Shown: positions 10,259-20,149 of the stretch, one piece after another
Layout: every line of letters starts with the position of its first letter
Numbering within the stretch: position 1 is the first letter of the stretch
Assembly (NCBI GenBank): GCA_016868305.1
Contig: VGHK01000019.1
Coordinates: 1 to 42,683 of the forward strand
DNA: 42,683 nucleotides
DNA from: Betaproteobacteria bacterium
GTDB taxonomy: Bacteria; Pseudomonadota; Gammaproteobacteria; Burkholderiales; Burkholderiaceae_A
Direction of reading: 5' to 3'
Notes under the pieces: model-generated
Databases searched by the model: none
Told to the model about the DNA's origin: nothing
What the model saw: the letters and a program-made list of their open reading frames with translations, nothing else
Program-made: the position numbers and the translations under genes

Positions 10259-11569
10259 ATGGCAACGAAATTCAATAAGTCTCGCCGTGGAATTGTGAAG
10301 GCAGGGGCGGGTGCGGCTGTGGTTGCGGGGGCAGTGGGTCTTACGGGCTGCGCTGCCACAGGGCCCTCGGTGGGTTCGGGTGGAAAGAAGCTTGGGCGGG
10401 TGGTTGTTATTGGTGGGGGCTATGGGGGCGCCACTGCCGCAAAGTATATTTCCATGTGGAGCGAGGGCGCCATTGAGGTCACGATGATCGAGCGTGAGCG
10501 AGAGTTCATCTCCTGCCCAATCTCGAACCTGGTGATTGGTGGTAGCGTCAAGATCAACGAGATCACGCGCAGCTACAACAATCTTGAGGGGCGCGGCGTA
10601 AAGGTGGTGCAAGATGAAGTTACGCTGATTGACCCTGCCAAGCAGACGGTTACCACCCGTAAGGGTCAGACCCTGCAGTACGACCGTCTGGTCGTTTCGC
10701 CTGGTATTGATTTTCAGTTCGAAAAGATCAACGGCCTGAATGCGGAGGCCCAAAAAGTGGTGCTGCATTCCTGGAAGGCAGGGGCCCAGACCATTGCCTT
10801 AAGGGCTCAGCTAGAGGCAATGCCCGACGGCGGAACCTATATCTTGTCTATTCCGAAGGCTCCCTATCGCTGCCCTCCTGGCCCTTATGAGCGCGTCTGT
10901 CAAGTAGCCAGTTACTTTAAGCAGTCCAAGCCCAGGAGCAAGGTACTGGTGCTCGATGGCAACCCCGACATCCAGTCCAAGAAGGGCCTGTTCACTAAGG
11001 CCTGGAATGACCTCTACCCCGGTATCATCACCTACACCCCCAATATGGTGGTGAGCGAAGTCGACGTAAAGAATAAGACCTTGGTTACTGAGGTAGGGGA
11101 CCGGGTTCGCGGCGACGTTCTCAATGTTGTGCCCGAACAAAAGGCGGGCAACCTCGCCAGTGCCGTTGGCCTGGTTAATGTGAATAACCGCTGGTGCGGC
11201 GTAGACTGGGTAACGCTTGAGTCAACCGTGCACAAGAACATTCATGTGCTGGGAGACGCCACGGCCTCTGCGCCAGCTATGCCGAAGTCTGGCCACATGG
11301 CCAACCAGCATGGTAAGGCAGCCGCAGCCGCCATCGTAGAGATAATGAACGGACGGCAGCCCATGGCCCTGACCATGGCCAACACCTGCTACAGCTTTGT
11401 AGACCCCCAAAACGTAGTCCACGTTGCGAGTGTCCATTCCTTCGATCCTGGGCAAAAGACCATGGTTGCGGTCAAGGGCGCCGGTGGCCTTTCTACTGCC
11501 GCCAATGAGGTCGAGGGCAAGTATGCCTTGGCCTGGGCTCGTAATATCTGGGCGGACATGCTCACCTAA
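10259..11569 (+). CDS. fccB: Sulfide dehydrogenase (flavocytochrome c) flavoprotein subunit, TAT-exported
   Basis: FAD-dependent oxidation of sulfide in the periplasm. The N-terminus has a twin-arginine motif (SRRGIVKAG, residues 8-16) with a hydrophobic stretch ending in LTGCA. The FAD loop is VVIGGGYGGATAAKY (49-63). C86 in ISCPISN fits the cysteine that holds FAD covalently in Allochromatium FCSD. C205 (in YRCPPGPYERVC) and C377 (NTCYSFV) fit the redox-active pair; the spacing to the known Cys42/161/337 is consistent. DVLNVVPEQKAG and HVLGDATA complete the fold. 436 residues, AGGGAG-type ribosome site upstream. Co-transcribed with the preceding cytochrome. Confidence 0.93.
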   Translation: MATKFNKSRRGIVKAGAGAAVVAGAVGLTGCAATGPSVGSGGKKLGRVVVIGGGYGGATAAKYISMWSEGAIEVTMIEREREFISCPISNLVIGGSVKINEITRSYNNLEGRGVKVVQDEVTLIDPAKQTVTTRKGQTLQYDRLVVSPGIDFQFEKINGLNAEAQKVVLHSWKAGAQTIALRAQLEAMPDGGTYILSIPKAPYRCPPGPYERVCQVASYFKQSKPRSKVLVLDGNPDIQSKKGLFTKAWNDLYPGIITYTPNMVVSEVDVKNKTLVTEVGDRVRGDVLNVVPEQKAGNLASAVGLVNVNNRWCGVDWVTLESTVHKNIHVLGDATASAPAMPKSGHMANQHGKAAAAAIVEIMNGRQPMALTMANTCYSFVDPQNVVHVASVHSFDPGQKTMVAVKGAGGLSTAANEVEGKYALAWARNIWADMLT

Positions 11570-11708
11570 GCAGTTACGCCGCCTTCGGCGGGGAACTGGG
11601 CTGCGTGCTTCGCGTCTCTGCTCAGCATTCCGCCGAGGCACGTTCGGCAGATCGGTAGTGATTAAGGCATGATGCAGGGCTTGTTCCTCTTCATGCCTTT
11701 TTAATTTT
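11570..11708. other. Gap between fccB and tal with CCGCCTTCGGCGG palindrome
   Basis: 11579-11591 reads CCGCCTTCGGCGG, a 5-bp-arm palindrome just past the fccB stop; no T-run follows, so it is at best a weak terminator. The AT-rich stretch at 11690-11708 precedes tal directly and has no ribosome site. TTGTTC at 11681 could be a -35 box; the -10 is uncertain. Confidence 0.35.
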
Positions 11709-12668
11709 ATGAATGCGCTGGATGCCTTAAAGCAGGTTACGACGGTCGTGGCCGATACCGGAAGTTTTGCGCTCATGCGGGCCTTTGCCCCCCAAGACGC
11801 CACGACAAATCCCAGCCTTATTCTGAAGGCGGCAACCGACCCGCAGTACGCGGAGTTGCTTGGTCATGTGCGCGGTAAGGCTGACGCGGTGGACCGGCTT
11901 CTTGTTGCCTTTGGGGTCGAGATTCTGAAGATTATCCCAGGTAGAGTCTCTACAGAGGTCGATGCCCGATTGAGCTTCGACACGCAGGCCACCATTGCCC
12001 ATGCCCATAGCCTTATCGACCTTTATGCTGCTCAGGGCATCGCTGCTGATCGGGTGCTCATTAAGATCGCGGCCACCTGGGAGGGTATTCGCGCCGCCCA
12101 GGTGCTTGAGAATCAGGGCATTGCCTGTAACCTGACGCTGCTTTTTTCCCAGGTTCAGGCCCAGGCCTGTGCCGAGGCGGCGGTAACGCTTATCTCCCCT
12201 TTTGTTGGGCGCATTACTGACTGGCACAAGGCCCGCGGTGCGGTCTGGTCCTCGGTGGAACAAGATCCTGGTGTGCTGTTTGTGCGCACTGTCTATGGTG
12301 GCTATCAGTCACGCGGGGTGCAGACCGAGGTTATGGGCGCAAGCTTTCGTTCTGCGGCCCAGGTGCTTGCCTTGGCTGGCTGTGACCTGCTCACCGTGAG
12401 CCCCGAACTGCTGGCGGAGCTGCAGTCTTTGCCTAGTACCTCGGCCAGCCCTCGGGAGCAGACTAGTGCGCCTCCGCTGACACCCCGCAAGATCGGCCCG
12501 CGCCTGCCAGGTCGGGCAAGAGCGCTGCGGGGGCCGGGAGAAGGGCTAGGGGAATCGGATTTTCGATTTGGTTTGAACGAGGATGCCATGGCAACGGAGA
12601 AGCTTGCCGAAGGAATTCGCAGCTTTGCCCGAGACGGCCAGAAGCTGCGTGACCTGGTGCGCGCCTAA
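11709..12668 (+). CDS. tal: Transaldolase
   Basis: Transfers dihydroxyacetone units in the non-oxidative pentose phosphate pathway. The 319-residue protein has [14 protein letters not shown] (residues 10-23), the DATTNPSLI motif, a glycolysis-type [24 protein letters not shown] segment given here in parts ([14 protein letters not shown]), and the Schiff-base lysine in [26 protein letters not shown] and [17 protein letters not shown] mark the C-terminus. A Pro/Arg/Ser-rich insertion of roughly 35 residues (about 240-280, TSASPREQ onwards) replaces a short loop of E. coli TalB. The ATG lacks an obvious ribosome site. Confidence 0.95.
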   Translation: MNALDALKQVTTVVADTGSFALMRAFAPQDATTNPSLILKAATDPQYAELLGHVRGKADAVDRLLVAFGVEILKIIPGRVSTEVDARLSFDTQATIAHAHSLIDLYAAQGIAADRVLIKIAATWEGIRAAQVLENQGIACNLTLLFSQVQAQACAEAAVTLISPFVGRITDWHKARGAVWSSVEQDPGVLFVRTVYGGYQSRGVQTEVMGASFRSAAQVLALAGCDLLTVSPELLAELQSLPSTSASPREQTSAPPLTPRKIGPRLPGRARALRGPGEGLGESDFRFGLNEDAMATEKLAEGIRSFARDGQKLRDLVRA

Positions 12669-12693
12669 CCGCGCAGCGCGCGAGAGACTTCCT

Positions 12694-13146
12694 ATGCTGA
12701 CGATAAAACTGCGGGTGCTTGATCCACGGCTTGAAAAGGCCATGCCGGCCTATGCGACACCGGGTTCTGCCGGGCTTGACCTGAAGGCGGCGATTGATTC
12801 GCCCTTAGTACTTGCGCCGGGGCAGACAGCACTCATTCCCACGGGGCTATCGATCTTTATCGCTGATCACGGCTATGCAGGTCTCATTTTGCCGCGCAGT
12901 GGGCTGGGCCATAAGCATGGCATCGTACTGGGTAATCTGGTGGGTCTTATCGATTCCGACTACCAGGGGCCCCTCATGGTATCGGCCTGGAACCGCAGTC
13001 AGACGTCGTTTACGATTGACCCCATGGAGCGCTTGGCGCAACTGGTAATCGTTCCTGTGGCGCAGGCGGCCTTTGAAAAGGTAGACACGTTCGATGCCAC
13101 AGCCCGTGGTGAGGGCGGCTTTGGTAGTACGGGCCGAGCGGGCTAG
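12694..13146 (+). CDS. dut: dUTP diphosphatase
   Basis: Hydrolyses dUTP to dUMP as a homotrimer. All five dUTPase motifs are present in 150 residues: [10 protein letters not shown] (1), [11 protein letters not shown] (2), [11 protein letters not shown] with catalytic Asp (3), RLAQLVIVP (4) and [10 protein letters not shown] (5). The start at 12694 is 25 bp after tal. It runs convergently into coaBC; the two stop codons share the palindrome CTAG at 13143-13146. Confidence 0.96.
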   Translation: MLTIKLRVLDPRLEKAMPAYATPGSAGLDLKAAIDSPLVLAPGQTALIPTGLSIFIADHGYAGLILPRSGLGHKHGIVLGNLVGLIDSDYQGPLMVSAWNRSQTSFTIDPMERLAQLVIVPVAQAAFEKVDTFDATARGEGGFGSTGRAG

Positions 13147-14438
13147 CCCTCTTCCTTTCGCAGTGCGTCGGCGATTGCTAGAATAAGCTGATGGGCCTGG
13201 GCCGCCTTGGTGTTTGTGGGAAGGACCTGGGTGTGGCTGCCGTCAAAAAGTACCAGCCGGGCAAGATCTTTTCCGAAGGTATCGGTTGCCAGATTGCCGA
13301 TGAGAAGGTCTGCCCCCTTGCGACTGCGCTTTGGCCCAAGTAGATTCAAAAGGCCTTCCTCAGTTCCGGTTTCAGCTGCAAATCCCACCGTGAAAGGGCG
13401 TTGGTCTGCCGGCCGGTGGCCCACCGTGGCAAGGATGTCGGGGTTTTCTACCCAGCGAACAGTGTCGAGCCCACCACCCTGATCTTTTTTGATTTTGCCG
13501 TCGTGAACCTGGGCGGGGCGCCAGTCGGCGACGGCGGCAACACCGATAAACACGTCACGGGGGCTCAGCGGTAGAGACGACTGCACGGCATCGGACATGT
13601 CTTGGGCCGTAGTGACATCGACGCGACGCAGCCCTTGCGGAGTGGCCAAGGAAACGGGCCCCGCCACCAAGGTGACTTCGGCCCCGGCCGCCACGGCTGC
13701 CTCGGCTAAGGCAAATCCCATCTTGCCGCTCGAACGATTGGTGATGCCGCGTACGGGGTCTATGGGCTCGAAGGTGGGCCCTGCGGTAATGACGACACGA
13801 CGGCCATCGAGCAGGCCACGCAGGGGCACTCGCAGGGCTGAAACCGAGGCCTCAGGGTCGTGTTCCGGGTAATTGAGAACGACGGTGTTGTCCGCGAGGG
13901 CTGCCTGCAGATGGTCGATAAGTTCCGCAGGCTCGAGCATGCGCCCGTCGCCAATCTCGCCGCAGGCCTGGCTGCCCTGGCCGGGGCCCCAGAGAGTCAC
14001 CCCATGGCTGCGCAGTCGCGCCACATTTTCTTGGGTGGCGGGGTGTTGCCACATCTGTCGGTTCATCGCCGGGGCAATCCAGAGCGGCACCTCGCGGGCT
14101 AGGCAAAGGGTTGTGAGCAGGTCGTTGGCCTGCCCCTGGGCGAGTCGGGCCATAAAGTCGGCACTGGCCGGAGCCACCAGTATGCCGTCGGCCTCGCGCG
14201 AGAGGTCGATATGCGGCATGTGGTTGGCCACGCGCGGATCCCAGGCGTCGGTGTACACCGGTCGTCCTGAGAGGGCCTGAAAGGTCATGGCAGAGACAAA
14301 TCGGGTGGCCGCCTCTGTCATGACTACCTGCACGCTCATGCCGTGGTCTTGCAGTCGGCGTACCAGTTCGCATGATTTATAGGCGGCGATGCCGCCGGTG
14401 ATGCCGAGCAGCAGGTGGCGGTTGCGCAGTCTGGTCAT
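13143..14438 (-). CDS. coaBC: Bifunctional phosphopantothenoylcysteine decarboxylase / phosphopantothenate-cysteine ligase
   Basis: Two steps of coenzyme A synthesis. The N-terminal FMN-binding decarboxylase has [18 protein letters not shown], catalytic His in [38 protein letters not shown] and the active-site Cys in [11 protein letters not shown]. The C-terminal CTP-dependent ligase has [26 protein letters not shown] and VGFAAETG. 431 residues. The start is ATG 14438, in ATGA overlap with the lspA stop, so it is translationally coupled as the last gene of ribF-ileS-lspA-coaBC. Confidence 0.96.
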   Translation of the reverse strand: MTRLRNRHLLLGITGGIAAYKSCELVRRLQDHGMSVQVVMTEAATRFVSAMTFQALSGRPVYTDAWDPRVANHMPHIDLSREADGILVAPASADFMARLAQGQANDLLTTLCLAREVPLWIAPAMNRQMWQHPATQENVARLRSHGVTLWGPGQGSQACGEIGDGRMLEPAELIDHLQAALADNTVVLNYPEHDPEASVSALRVPLRGLLDGRRVVITAGPTFEPIDPVRGITNRSSGKMGFALAEAAVAAGAEVTLVAGPVSLATPQGLRRVDVTTAQDMSDAVQSSLPLSPRDVFIGVAAVADWRPAQVHDGKIKKDQGGGLDTVRWVENPDILATVGHRPADQRPFTVGFAAETGTEEGLLNLLGPKRSRKGADLLIGNLATDTFGKDLARLVLFDGSHTQVLPTNTKAAQAHQLILAIADALRKEEG

Positions 14439-14911
14439 GCAGGGATCTCCGGCTGTCGGCGCCAACGAACGAGTTCGTCGAGGATCATTACTACTGCCCC
14501 TATGGTAATAGCGCTATCGGCCAGGTTAAAGGCGGGCCAGTGCCACTGGTTCCAGAAAAAATCCAGGAAATCGATAACCTCGCCAAAGACCAGTCGGTCA
14601 ATGAGGTTGCCGATGGCGCCCCCAATAATCAAGGCAGCAGCAAGGCAAAAGAGCCTCTGGTCTGGCGCCTTACGGATCATTACGATGAGCACCGCCGACA
14701 CCCCGATTGCGAAAAAGGCAAAGAGCCAGCGCTGCCATCCTCCCGCATCGGCAAGAAAACTAAAGGCCGCACCAGGGTTACGCACATGCACGAGATTGAA
14801 GAACCCGGTGATCGGAATGACCTCGCCCAGGGGCATGGTCTGCAGCACAAGCCATTTGGTGGCCTGATCGGCCAACAGTACCAGGCCCGCGATGCTAAGC
14901 CATAGGCGCAT
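14435..14911 (-). CDS. lspA: Lipoprotein signal peptidase (signal peptidase II)
   Basis: Inner-membrane aspartic protease that cuts prolipoproteins. The 158-residue protein has four hydrophobic segments and the catalytic aspartates in GGAIGNLIDR and FNLADSAI. The periplasmic loop motif VHVRNPGAAFSFLAD is standard. It starts 2 bp after the ileS stop and overlaps coaBC by four bases. One substrate in this window is the lipoprotein MltD. Confidence 0.96.
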   Translation of the reverse strand: MRLWLSIAGLVLLADQATKWLVLQTMPLGEVIPITGFFNLVHVRNPGAAFSFLADAGGWQRWLFAFFAIGVSAVLIVMIRKAPDQRLFCLAAALIIGGAIGNLIDRLVFGEVIDFLDFFWNQWHWPAFNLADSAITIGAVVMILDELVRWRRQPEIPA

Positions 14912-14913
14912 GG

Positions 14914-17900
14914 CTAGGTATCCTGCAGGTTCTCAATACAACGGCCACAGAGGGTGGGATGGTCCGTGTGAGATCCGACATCAGGCCGCAGGTGCCAGCA
15001 ACGGGCGCACTTGGGGTCCTCCACCGGCCAGACCGTAACCCTAGAGGCGGCCGGGGAGCGACTGTCGTCTGCGACCACCAGGCGCGCCACCGAGGTGATC
15101 ATGACAAACCGCAGGTCATCCTCCAGGCTCTGTAAGGCCGCCGCGCGTTCGCCGCCCGCGCGGATCTCCACCCCGGCCTGCAGGGACGAACCCACCCGTC
15201 CCGCCTCACGTTCTTTTTCGATAGCCTTGAGCACATCGGCCCGTACTTCTCGTATCAGGGCCCAGCGCGACAATAAGCTGTCCTCATCGGGCAATGAGGG
15301 AAGCGTTGCGGCAGCATGTTCGAACACCGTGTCACTGCGGCCCGGGCTCCGTAACACCTCCCAGGCCTCATGGCTGGTAAAGGAAAGAATTGGCGCCATG
15401 AGGCGCAGTAGGCTATCGGTGATCTGCCAGAGGGCGGTCTGGGCCGACCGCCGGGCCAGCCCTTTGGTCTGGGTGGTGTAGAGCCGGTCTTTGAGAATAT
15501 CCAGGTAGAAGGCACCCAAGTCTTCGGAGCAAAAGCCCGTGATCCGCGCCACCGCCGGATGAAAACTAAACTGGGCATAGTCATCCAAGACCGATCGTTG
15601 CAACTGCGCTGTCAGGGCCAAGGCGTAGCGGTCGATATCCATCATCTGCGCGAGCGGCACCGCATCGGAGGCAGGGTTAAAGTCGTTCAGGTTGCCCAGT
15701 AAAAAGGTAAGCGTGTTGCGGATACGGCGGTAGGCTTCGACCACGCGTTTGAGAATGGTGTCTGAGATGGAGAGCTCGCCAGAGTAGTCGGTAGAGGCCA
15801 CCCACAGGCGTAGGATTTCCGCGCCAAGCGATTCGGAGACTTTTTGTGGGGCCACCACATTACCCATCGACTTCGACATCTTGCGGCCCTGGCCATCGAC
15901 CACAAAGCCGTGGGTGAGCAGGGCCTTGTAGGGCGGCACGCCATTGATCATGCAGCTGGTGAGCAGGGAGGAATGAAACCATCCCCGGTGCTGGTCGCTG
16001 CCTTCGAGATACAGGTCTGCCGGGAAGCTGGACTCTAATGCATGGGACCCCCGAAGCACCGTAGCATGGGTGGTGCCAGAGTCGAACCAGACATCAAGCG
16101 TGTCTCGGTTCTTCTCCCATTGCTGCGCATCAAAGGCCGCTACGCGCAGCGCCTCGGCTGAGACCCCGGCGGTGGTGCGGGCAATGACCTCTGCAGACAG
16201 GTCTGCGGGGGGCTGGGGCAGCGCCTGGACTGCAGCAAGAATGGCCTCCACCGAGAGCGACTGCCAAGACTCAATGCCCCCTTGTTCCACCGCCTTGGCC
16301 ACGACGTCAAATACCGCCGGGGTAGAGGGGTGCAGGGCACCGGTTTCTTTATGCAGAAGAAAGGCCATGGGTACACCCCATTGCCGCTGGCGTGAGAGGG
16401 TCCAGTCGGGCCGGTTGGCAATCATGTTGTAGAGCCGGGCCTTCCCCCAACCGGGATAGAAGGCAGTGGCCTCAATGCCCGCCAGGGCGCGCTCGCGCAG
16501 GCTTCCCCCGCCTTCGGCGGGCGCGATATCCATACCGGCAAACCATTGACTGGTCGCCCGATAAATAATCGGTGTCTTGTGCCGCCAGCAGTGCATATAG
16601 CTGTGGTCGTATCGGGTCACCCGCAGCAGGCTTCCCACCGAGGCCAGGGCCTGCACCACCTGAGGGTTGGCCTTCCAGATATGCAGGCCGCCAAAGAGGG
16701 CCAGACTCCCGGCATAGACACCGTCGCCCATCACGGGGTTGAGCACCTCGGACTCTGGCCGGCCATCCGACTTCCAGGCATGAAAGTCGTCCACGCCATA
16801 GGCTGGAGAGCAGTGCACGATGCCGGTGCCAGAGTCGAGGGTGACATAGTCGCCGGGAATCACCCAGGCCTGTCGTCGGTAGCTTTGGTGGGCCTCTGAT
16901 AAAGGATGGTCAAACCCAAGGCCGGTAAAGGCCGCGCCTGGCGCCTCGGCCAGGATTTCTCCGGTGAGGCCCCAGTCGGTCAGGCAGGCCTCCACCCGGG
17001 CTGCAGCAAGCAGCAGCCACTGGGCGTTCGTGGCCTGAGGGGCAGACCAGGTCGGCTCGGCCTCTGTGGTCGCCACAGGCTCGCCGCTGGCTGCTGCTGC
17101 GGCTGAGGTAGTTGCTGTGACTGGGGATGCGGCCTTGGGCGGTCCGCCAGAGGTCTTCTTGGCCGTGACTGCTGCCAGGCTAGGCGCCGTAGGCCGGCTG
17201 GTAAGCCGTACGAGTGCCAGGGGCGCCTCGGGATGTACGTTTAAGGACTGGTTGGCCGGCAGTGTCCACGGGGTGGTGGTCCAGATGACGGCGGCCCCAG
17301 GACCGGCGAGAACCTCGGCGATGGCTGCAGACCGGCCTTGGGAGCTGCCCGCATCAGTACCAAGTACAGCCCCAGCCCCGCTGCTTACCGCCTGGTCTTG
17401 AAAGACCTTGCAGAGCGCCTGACGCGTGGCCAAAGAGGCCGAAAAGGTAACCTCTACCGCGAGGTCAGACTTGTCGGCATACTCCACCTCGGCCTCCGCG
17501 AGCGCCGAACCGCAGTCAAAGCACCAGTTCACCGGCTTGAGACCCCGAAAGACAAAGCCCTTTTTGACAATCGTTTTCAAGGCACGGATCTCGTCGGCCT
17601 CATTGCGAAAGTCCATGGTCTTATAGGGCGTCTCCCATTGGCCGAGTACGCCAAGACGCAGAAAGTCTTTTTTCTGCCGCAGTATCTGCTCCTCGGCATA
17701 GGCGCGGGACTTTGACTGCACCTCGGCCGTTGGCAGGCTCTTGCCAAACTGTTTTTCGATCTGAATCTCAATGGGCATGCCGTGGCAGTCCCAGCCCGGC
17801 ACATAGCGTGCGTCAAAGCCCGCAGTGACCTTTGACTTCACGATCATGTCTTTCAGAATTTTGTTGACCGCATGGCCGATATGAATGTCACCGTTGGCAT

Positions 17901-18150
17901 AAGGCGGGCCGTCATGGAGCACAAAAAGAGGTCTTCCGGCAGTCGCGACACGGATCCGCTGATAGACCCCCTGCTCGGGTGTTGCGCCCTGCCACTGGGC
18001 CACCCACGCGGGTTCGCGCTTGGCCAGGTCGCCGCGCATCGGAAAGGGAGTCTCGGGCAGGTTCAAGGTCTGCCGATAGTCGGGGCTATTGCTGGCGGTC
18101 TCTGGGGCGGGTTTGTGTTCGGCCGACATGGGTGAGTGGGGCGCTTTCAT
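14914..18150 (-). CDS. ileS: Isoleucyl-tRNA synthetase with low-complexity insertions
   Basis: Class I synthetase, 1078 residues against about 940 in E. coli. The HIGH motif is at residues 90-93 ([11 protein letters not shown]), KMSKS at 757-761 ([10 protein letters not shown]). The editing domain shows [11 protein letters not shown] (290-300) and [17 protein letters not shown] (439-455). The C-terminal zinc ribbon has CARCWHLR and CGRC. The extra length is mainly an Ala/Thr/Pro/Ser-rich segment inside the editing domain (about 317-376), a smaller one at about 253-283, and about 35 residues near 645-680. The start at 18150 or 18129 (MSAEHKP) is undecided. The gene follows ribF by 84 bp in the usual operon order. 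Confidence 0.96.
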   Translation of the reverse strand: MKAPHSPMSAEHKPAPETASNSPDYRQTLNLPETPFPMRGDLAKREPAWVAQWQGATPEQGVYQRIRVATAGRPLFVLHDGPPYANGDIHIGHAVNKILKDMIVKSKVTAGFDARYVPGWDCHGMPIEIQIEKQFGKSLPTAEVQSKSRAYAEEQILRQKKDFLRLGVLGQWETPYKTMDFRNEADEIRALKTIVKKGFVFRGLKPVNWCFDCGSALAEAEVEYADKSDLAVEVTFSASLATRQALCKVFQDQAVSSGAGAVLGTDAGSSQGRSAAIAEVLAGPGAAVIWTTTPWTLPANQSLNVHPEAPLALVRLTSRPTAPSLAAVTAKKTSGGPPKAASPVTATTSAAAAASGEPVATTEAEPTWSAPQATNAQWLLLAAARVEACLTDWGLTGEILAEAPGAAFTGLGFDHPLSEAHQSYRRQAWVIPGDYVTLDSGTGIVHCSPAYGVDDFHAWKSDGRPESEVLNPVMGDGVYAGSLALFGGLHIWKANPQVVQALASVGSLLRVTRYDHSYMHCWRHKTPIIYRATSQWFAGMDIAPAEGGGSLRERALAGIEATAFYPGWGKARLYNMIANRPDWTLSRQRQWGVPMAFLLHKETGALHPSTPAVFDVVAKAVEQGGIESWQSLSVEAILAAVQALPQPPADLSAEVIARTTAGVSAEALRVAAFDAQQWEKNRDTLDVWFDSGTTHATVLRGSHALESSFPADLYLEGSDQHRGWFHSSLLTSCMINGVPPYKALLTHGFVVDGQGRKMSKSMGNVVAPQKVSESLGAEILRLWVASTDYSGELSISDTILKRVVEAYRRIRNTLTFLLGNLNDFNPASDAVPLAQMMDIDRYALALTAQLQRSVLDDYAQFSFHPAVARITGFCSEDLGAFYLDILKDRLYTTQTKGLARRSAQTALWQITDSLLRLMAPILSFTSHEAWEVLRSPGRSDTVFEHAAATLPSLPDEDSLLSRWALIREVRADVLKAIEKEREAGRVGSSLQAGVEIRAGGERAAALQSLEDDLRFVMITSVARLVVADDSRSPAASRVTVWPVEDPKCARCWHLRPDVGSHTDHPTLCGRCIENLQDT

Positions 18151-18234
18151 TCTATGGTGCGAAGGCAGAGTCTGGAAGTGGCGGTAAATGGGGTAGAGGC
18201 TTTGGTAAAGGTGGCAGTTATGGCGAATTACGGC

Positions 18235-19287
18235 TCAGGCAGGCTGGTGAGCGAAAAAGGCCCGCGCCCTGGCAAGGTCGTCATGCATCTGATGGGTCAT
18301 CGCCGCAATCGAGTCAAACCGTAGTTCGGGCCGAAGGAATTGTCGCAGGGTTACGCGCACCTGGCGACCATAGGCATTGCCTGACCAGTCAAAGACAAAG
18401 ACTTCTAAAACGAGCCGGCCTTGGTTTTCCACGGTTGGCCGTCGGCCGAGGCTTGCGACGCCTGTCAGCTGCAGGGCGGCTGCCCCATTATCCTTATAAA
18501 CGGAAGCCTCTCCAGGGGAGTCGGTGCTGCCATCGGGCGGCAGCCCGGCAACGGTGACGGCAAAAATTCCTCGTGCAGCCAGGTCGTGGGGCATGGCAAT
18601 GTTGAGGGTTGGAAACCCCAGAGTACGGCCAAGCTTTTGCCCATGCTGCACCCGGCCTGAAAGCCTGTAGGGGCGGCCCAATAGGGCCTCTGCGGTGTGC
18701 AGGTCTCCTGCGATAATGGCTTCGCGTAGCCGCGAACTTGAAATCCGTTCGCCCCCGCTGCAGACCGGACCGATGGCGCTGACCCCAAAGCCCAGTTCCC
18801 GCCCCAGTTGTTGAAGCAGCGCGACATCGCCTTGACGTCGGGAGCCGAACCGAAAGTCTTCGCCAACCACCACATGGCCGCAGGCCAGATCACGGACCAG
18901 AATGTCTGTGACAAAGTCCGATGCCGTTGTGCTCGCCAGGGCGCGGTTAAACCGCAGAATCTGTGCCTCATGGATGCCAAGCGCGTCTAGTTCGAGGCAT
19001 TTATCCCGTAGAGGGAGAAGTCGTGCGGGCGCCTTTTCGGGCTGAAAGAAACCCCGCGGATGCGGATGAAAACTGAGCAGGCTTGGCACAAGGCCCTTGT
19101 CGGCAGCGGCCTGGGTGCAGGCCGCCAAGAGGGCCTGATGACCGAGGTGCAGGCCGTCAAAGCTGCCGATGGCAATCGACCGTCCGGTCCGCGAGCCCGA
19201 ACGAGGGGGCGGACTGGCCGTTGCGGGGGAGAACCGAATTCGGTGACCAGATACCAAAGGTGCCATAGATGCCAGAGCCTGGAGCAA
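18235..19287 (-). CDS. ribF: Bifunctional riboflavin kinase / FAD synthetase
   Basis: Makes FMN and FAD, used in this window by FccB, CoaBC and the BLUF protein. The adenylyltransferase half has GSFDGLHLGHQ (about 42-52), SFHPHPRGFF and GEDFRFGSRRQGD, plus ISSSRLREAI. The kinase half starts YRLSGRVQHGQKLGRTLGFPT, shown here in part (GRTLGFPTLN), then TGVASLGRRPT and EVFVFDW. The usual PTAN motif is PTLN. A Gly/Asp/Ser-rich loop (PPDGSTDSPGEAS) precedes YKDNG. Start 19287 or 19266 (MAPLVSG). It heads the ribF-ileS-lspA-coaBC operon and is divergent from purN (91-bp gap, which must hold both promoters). Confidence 0.94.
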   Translation of the reverse strand: MLQALASMAPLVSGHRIRFSPATASPPPRSGSRTGRSIAIGSFDGLHLGHQALLAACTQAAADKGLVPSLLSFHPHPRGFFQPEKAPARLLPLRDKCLELDALGIHEAQILRFNRALASTTASDFVTDILVRDLACGHVVVGEDFRFGSRRQGDVALLQQLGRELGFGVSAIGPVCSGGERISSSRLREAIIAGDLHTAEALLGRPYRLSGRVQHGQKLGRTLGFPTLNIAMPHDLAARGIFAVTVAGLPPDGSTDSPGEASVYKDNGAAALQLTGVASLGRRPTVENQGRLVLEVFVFDWSGNAYGRQVRVTLRQFLRPELRFDSIAAMTHQMHDDLARARAFFAHQPA

Positions 19288-19378
19288 GGGGGCAGCAGAT
19301 ACCGGTCGGTGCCTTGGTCGCTGGCCGCAAACCCGTGATTATAAGGACTTAGGGCTCTGGGCCTGGTGCCCCCGTAGA

Positions 19379-20149
19379 ATGCCGGCCATGGTAGCCAATC
19401 CTTCTGAGGCCCCCGCAGGGCAGTCCCAAGACCCTCGTGCGGGGCGCAGGCCACGCGTGGCAGTGTTGATCTCTGGGCGCGGCAGCAATCTGCGCGCCCT
19501 GGTGGGGTATTTTCCGTCGTCGGCAGCGCCGCACTGGCGGGTGATCAGCAACGAGCCACAGGCCGCGGGTCTGGCATGGGCGCAGGCCCAGGGCATTGCC
19601 ACAGAGTCTGTCTGCCACCGCGATTTTCCAAGCCGTGCCGCGTTTGATGCGGCGCTGCTTGCCCGGCTGCAGGCTTTCGATCCCGACCTGGTGGTACTGG
19701 CAGGCTTTATGCGCATTCTTACCCCCGACTTTTGCCAGGCCCTGGCAGGCCGACTTATCAATATCCACCCCGCCCTGCTGCCTGCCTTTACAGGTCTGGA
19801 TACCCATGCGCGTGCCCTGACGGCCGGGGTGCGGCTGCATGGCGCAACAGTGCATGCGGTGACCGCTGAACTCGACCATGGGCCAATTCTTGCCCAGGGC
19901 GTTGTCCCCGTGCTGCCTGACGACACACCCGAGCGTCTGGGCGAACGGGTGCTTGAGATTGAGCATCGGCTCTATCCCCAGGCAGTGGCTGCAGTGCTCT
20001 CGGGCGCCATGGCCTGGCAGGCGGAAGCCGGGCGCTGGGTGCGGCCGATGCGGGCCGCGGGGGAGGACGACCCCGGCCGAGCCTTTACGCCCTTGGTTTT
20101 GCATCCCTTGCTCTGCGGCCCAGCAGTGACTGGCCTGCCGCCTTCATGA
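19379..20149 (+). CDS. purN: Phosphoribosylglycinamide formyltransferase
   Basis: Formyl transfer in purine synthesis with 10-formyl-THF. The protein has VAVLISGRGSNLRALV (about 27-42), VVLAGFMRILTPDF, the catalytic INIHPALLPAFTGLDTH (Asn and His) and HGATVHAVTAELDHGPI with the catalytic Asp. At 256 residues it is about 40 longer than E. coli PurN, with a Pro/Ala/Gly-rich N-terminal extension of some 25 residues and a longer C-terminus. If translation begins at ATG 19388 it is three residues shorter. It overlaps rsmB by ATGA. Confidence 0.93.
   Translation: MPAMVANPSEAPAGQSQDPRAGRRPRVAVLISGRGSNLRALVGYFPSSAAPHWRVISNEPQAAGLAWAQAQGIATESVCHRDFPSRAAFDAALLARLQAFDPDLVVLAGFMRILTPDFCQALAGRLINIHPALLPAFTGLDTHARALTAGVRLHGATVHAVTAELDHGPILAQGVVPVLPDDTPERLGERVLEIEHRLYPQAVAAVLSGAMAWQAEAGRWVRPMRAAGEDDPGRAFTPLVLHPLLCGPAVTGLPPS

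Noticed and set aside
11579-11591. Terminator of fccB
   Set aside because: Short palindrome without a following T-run; the same 13-mer also occurs inside coding genes.
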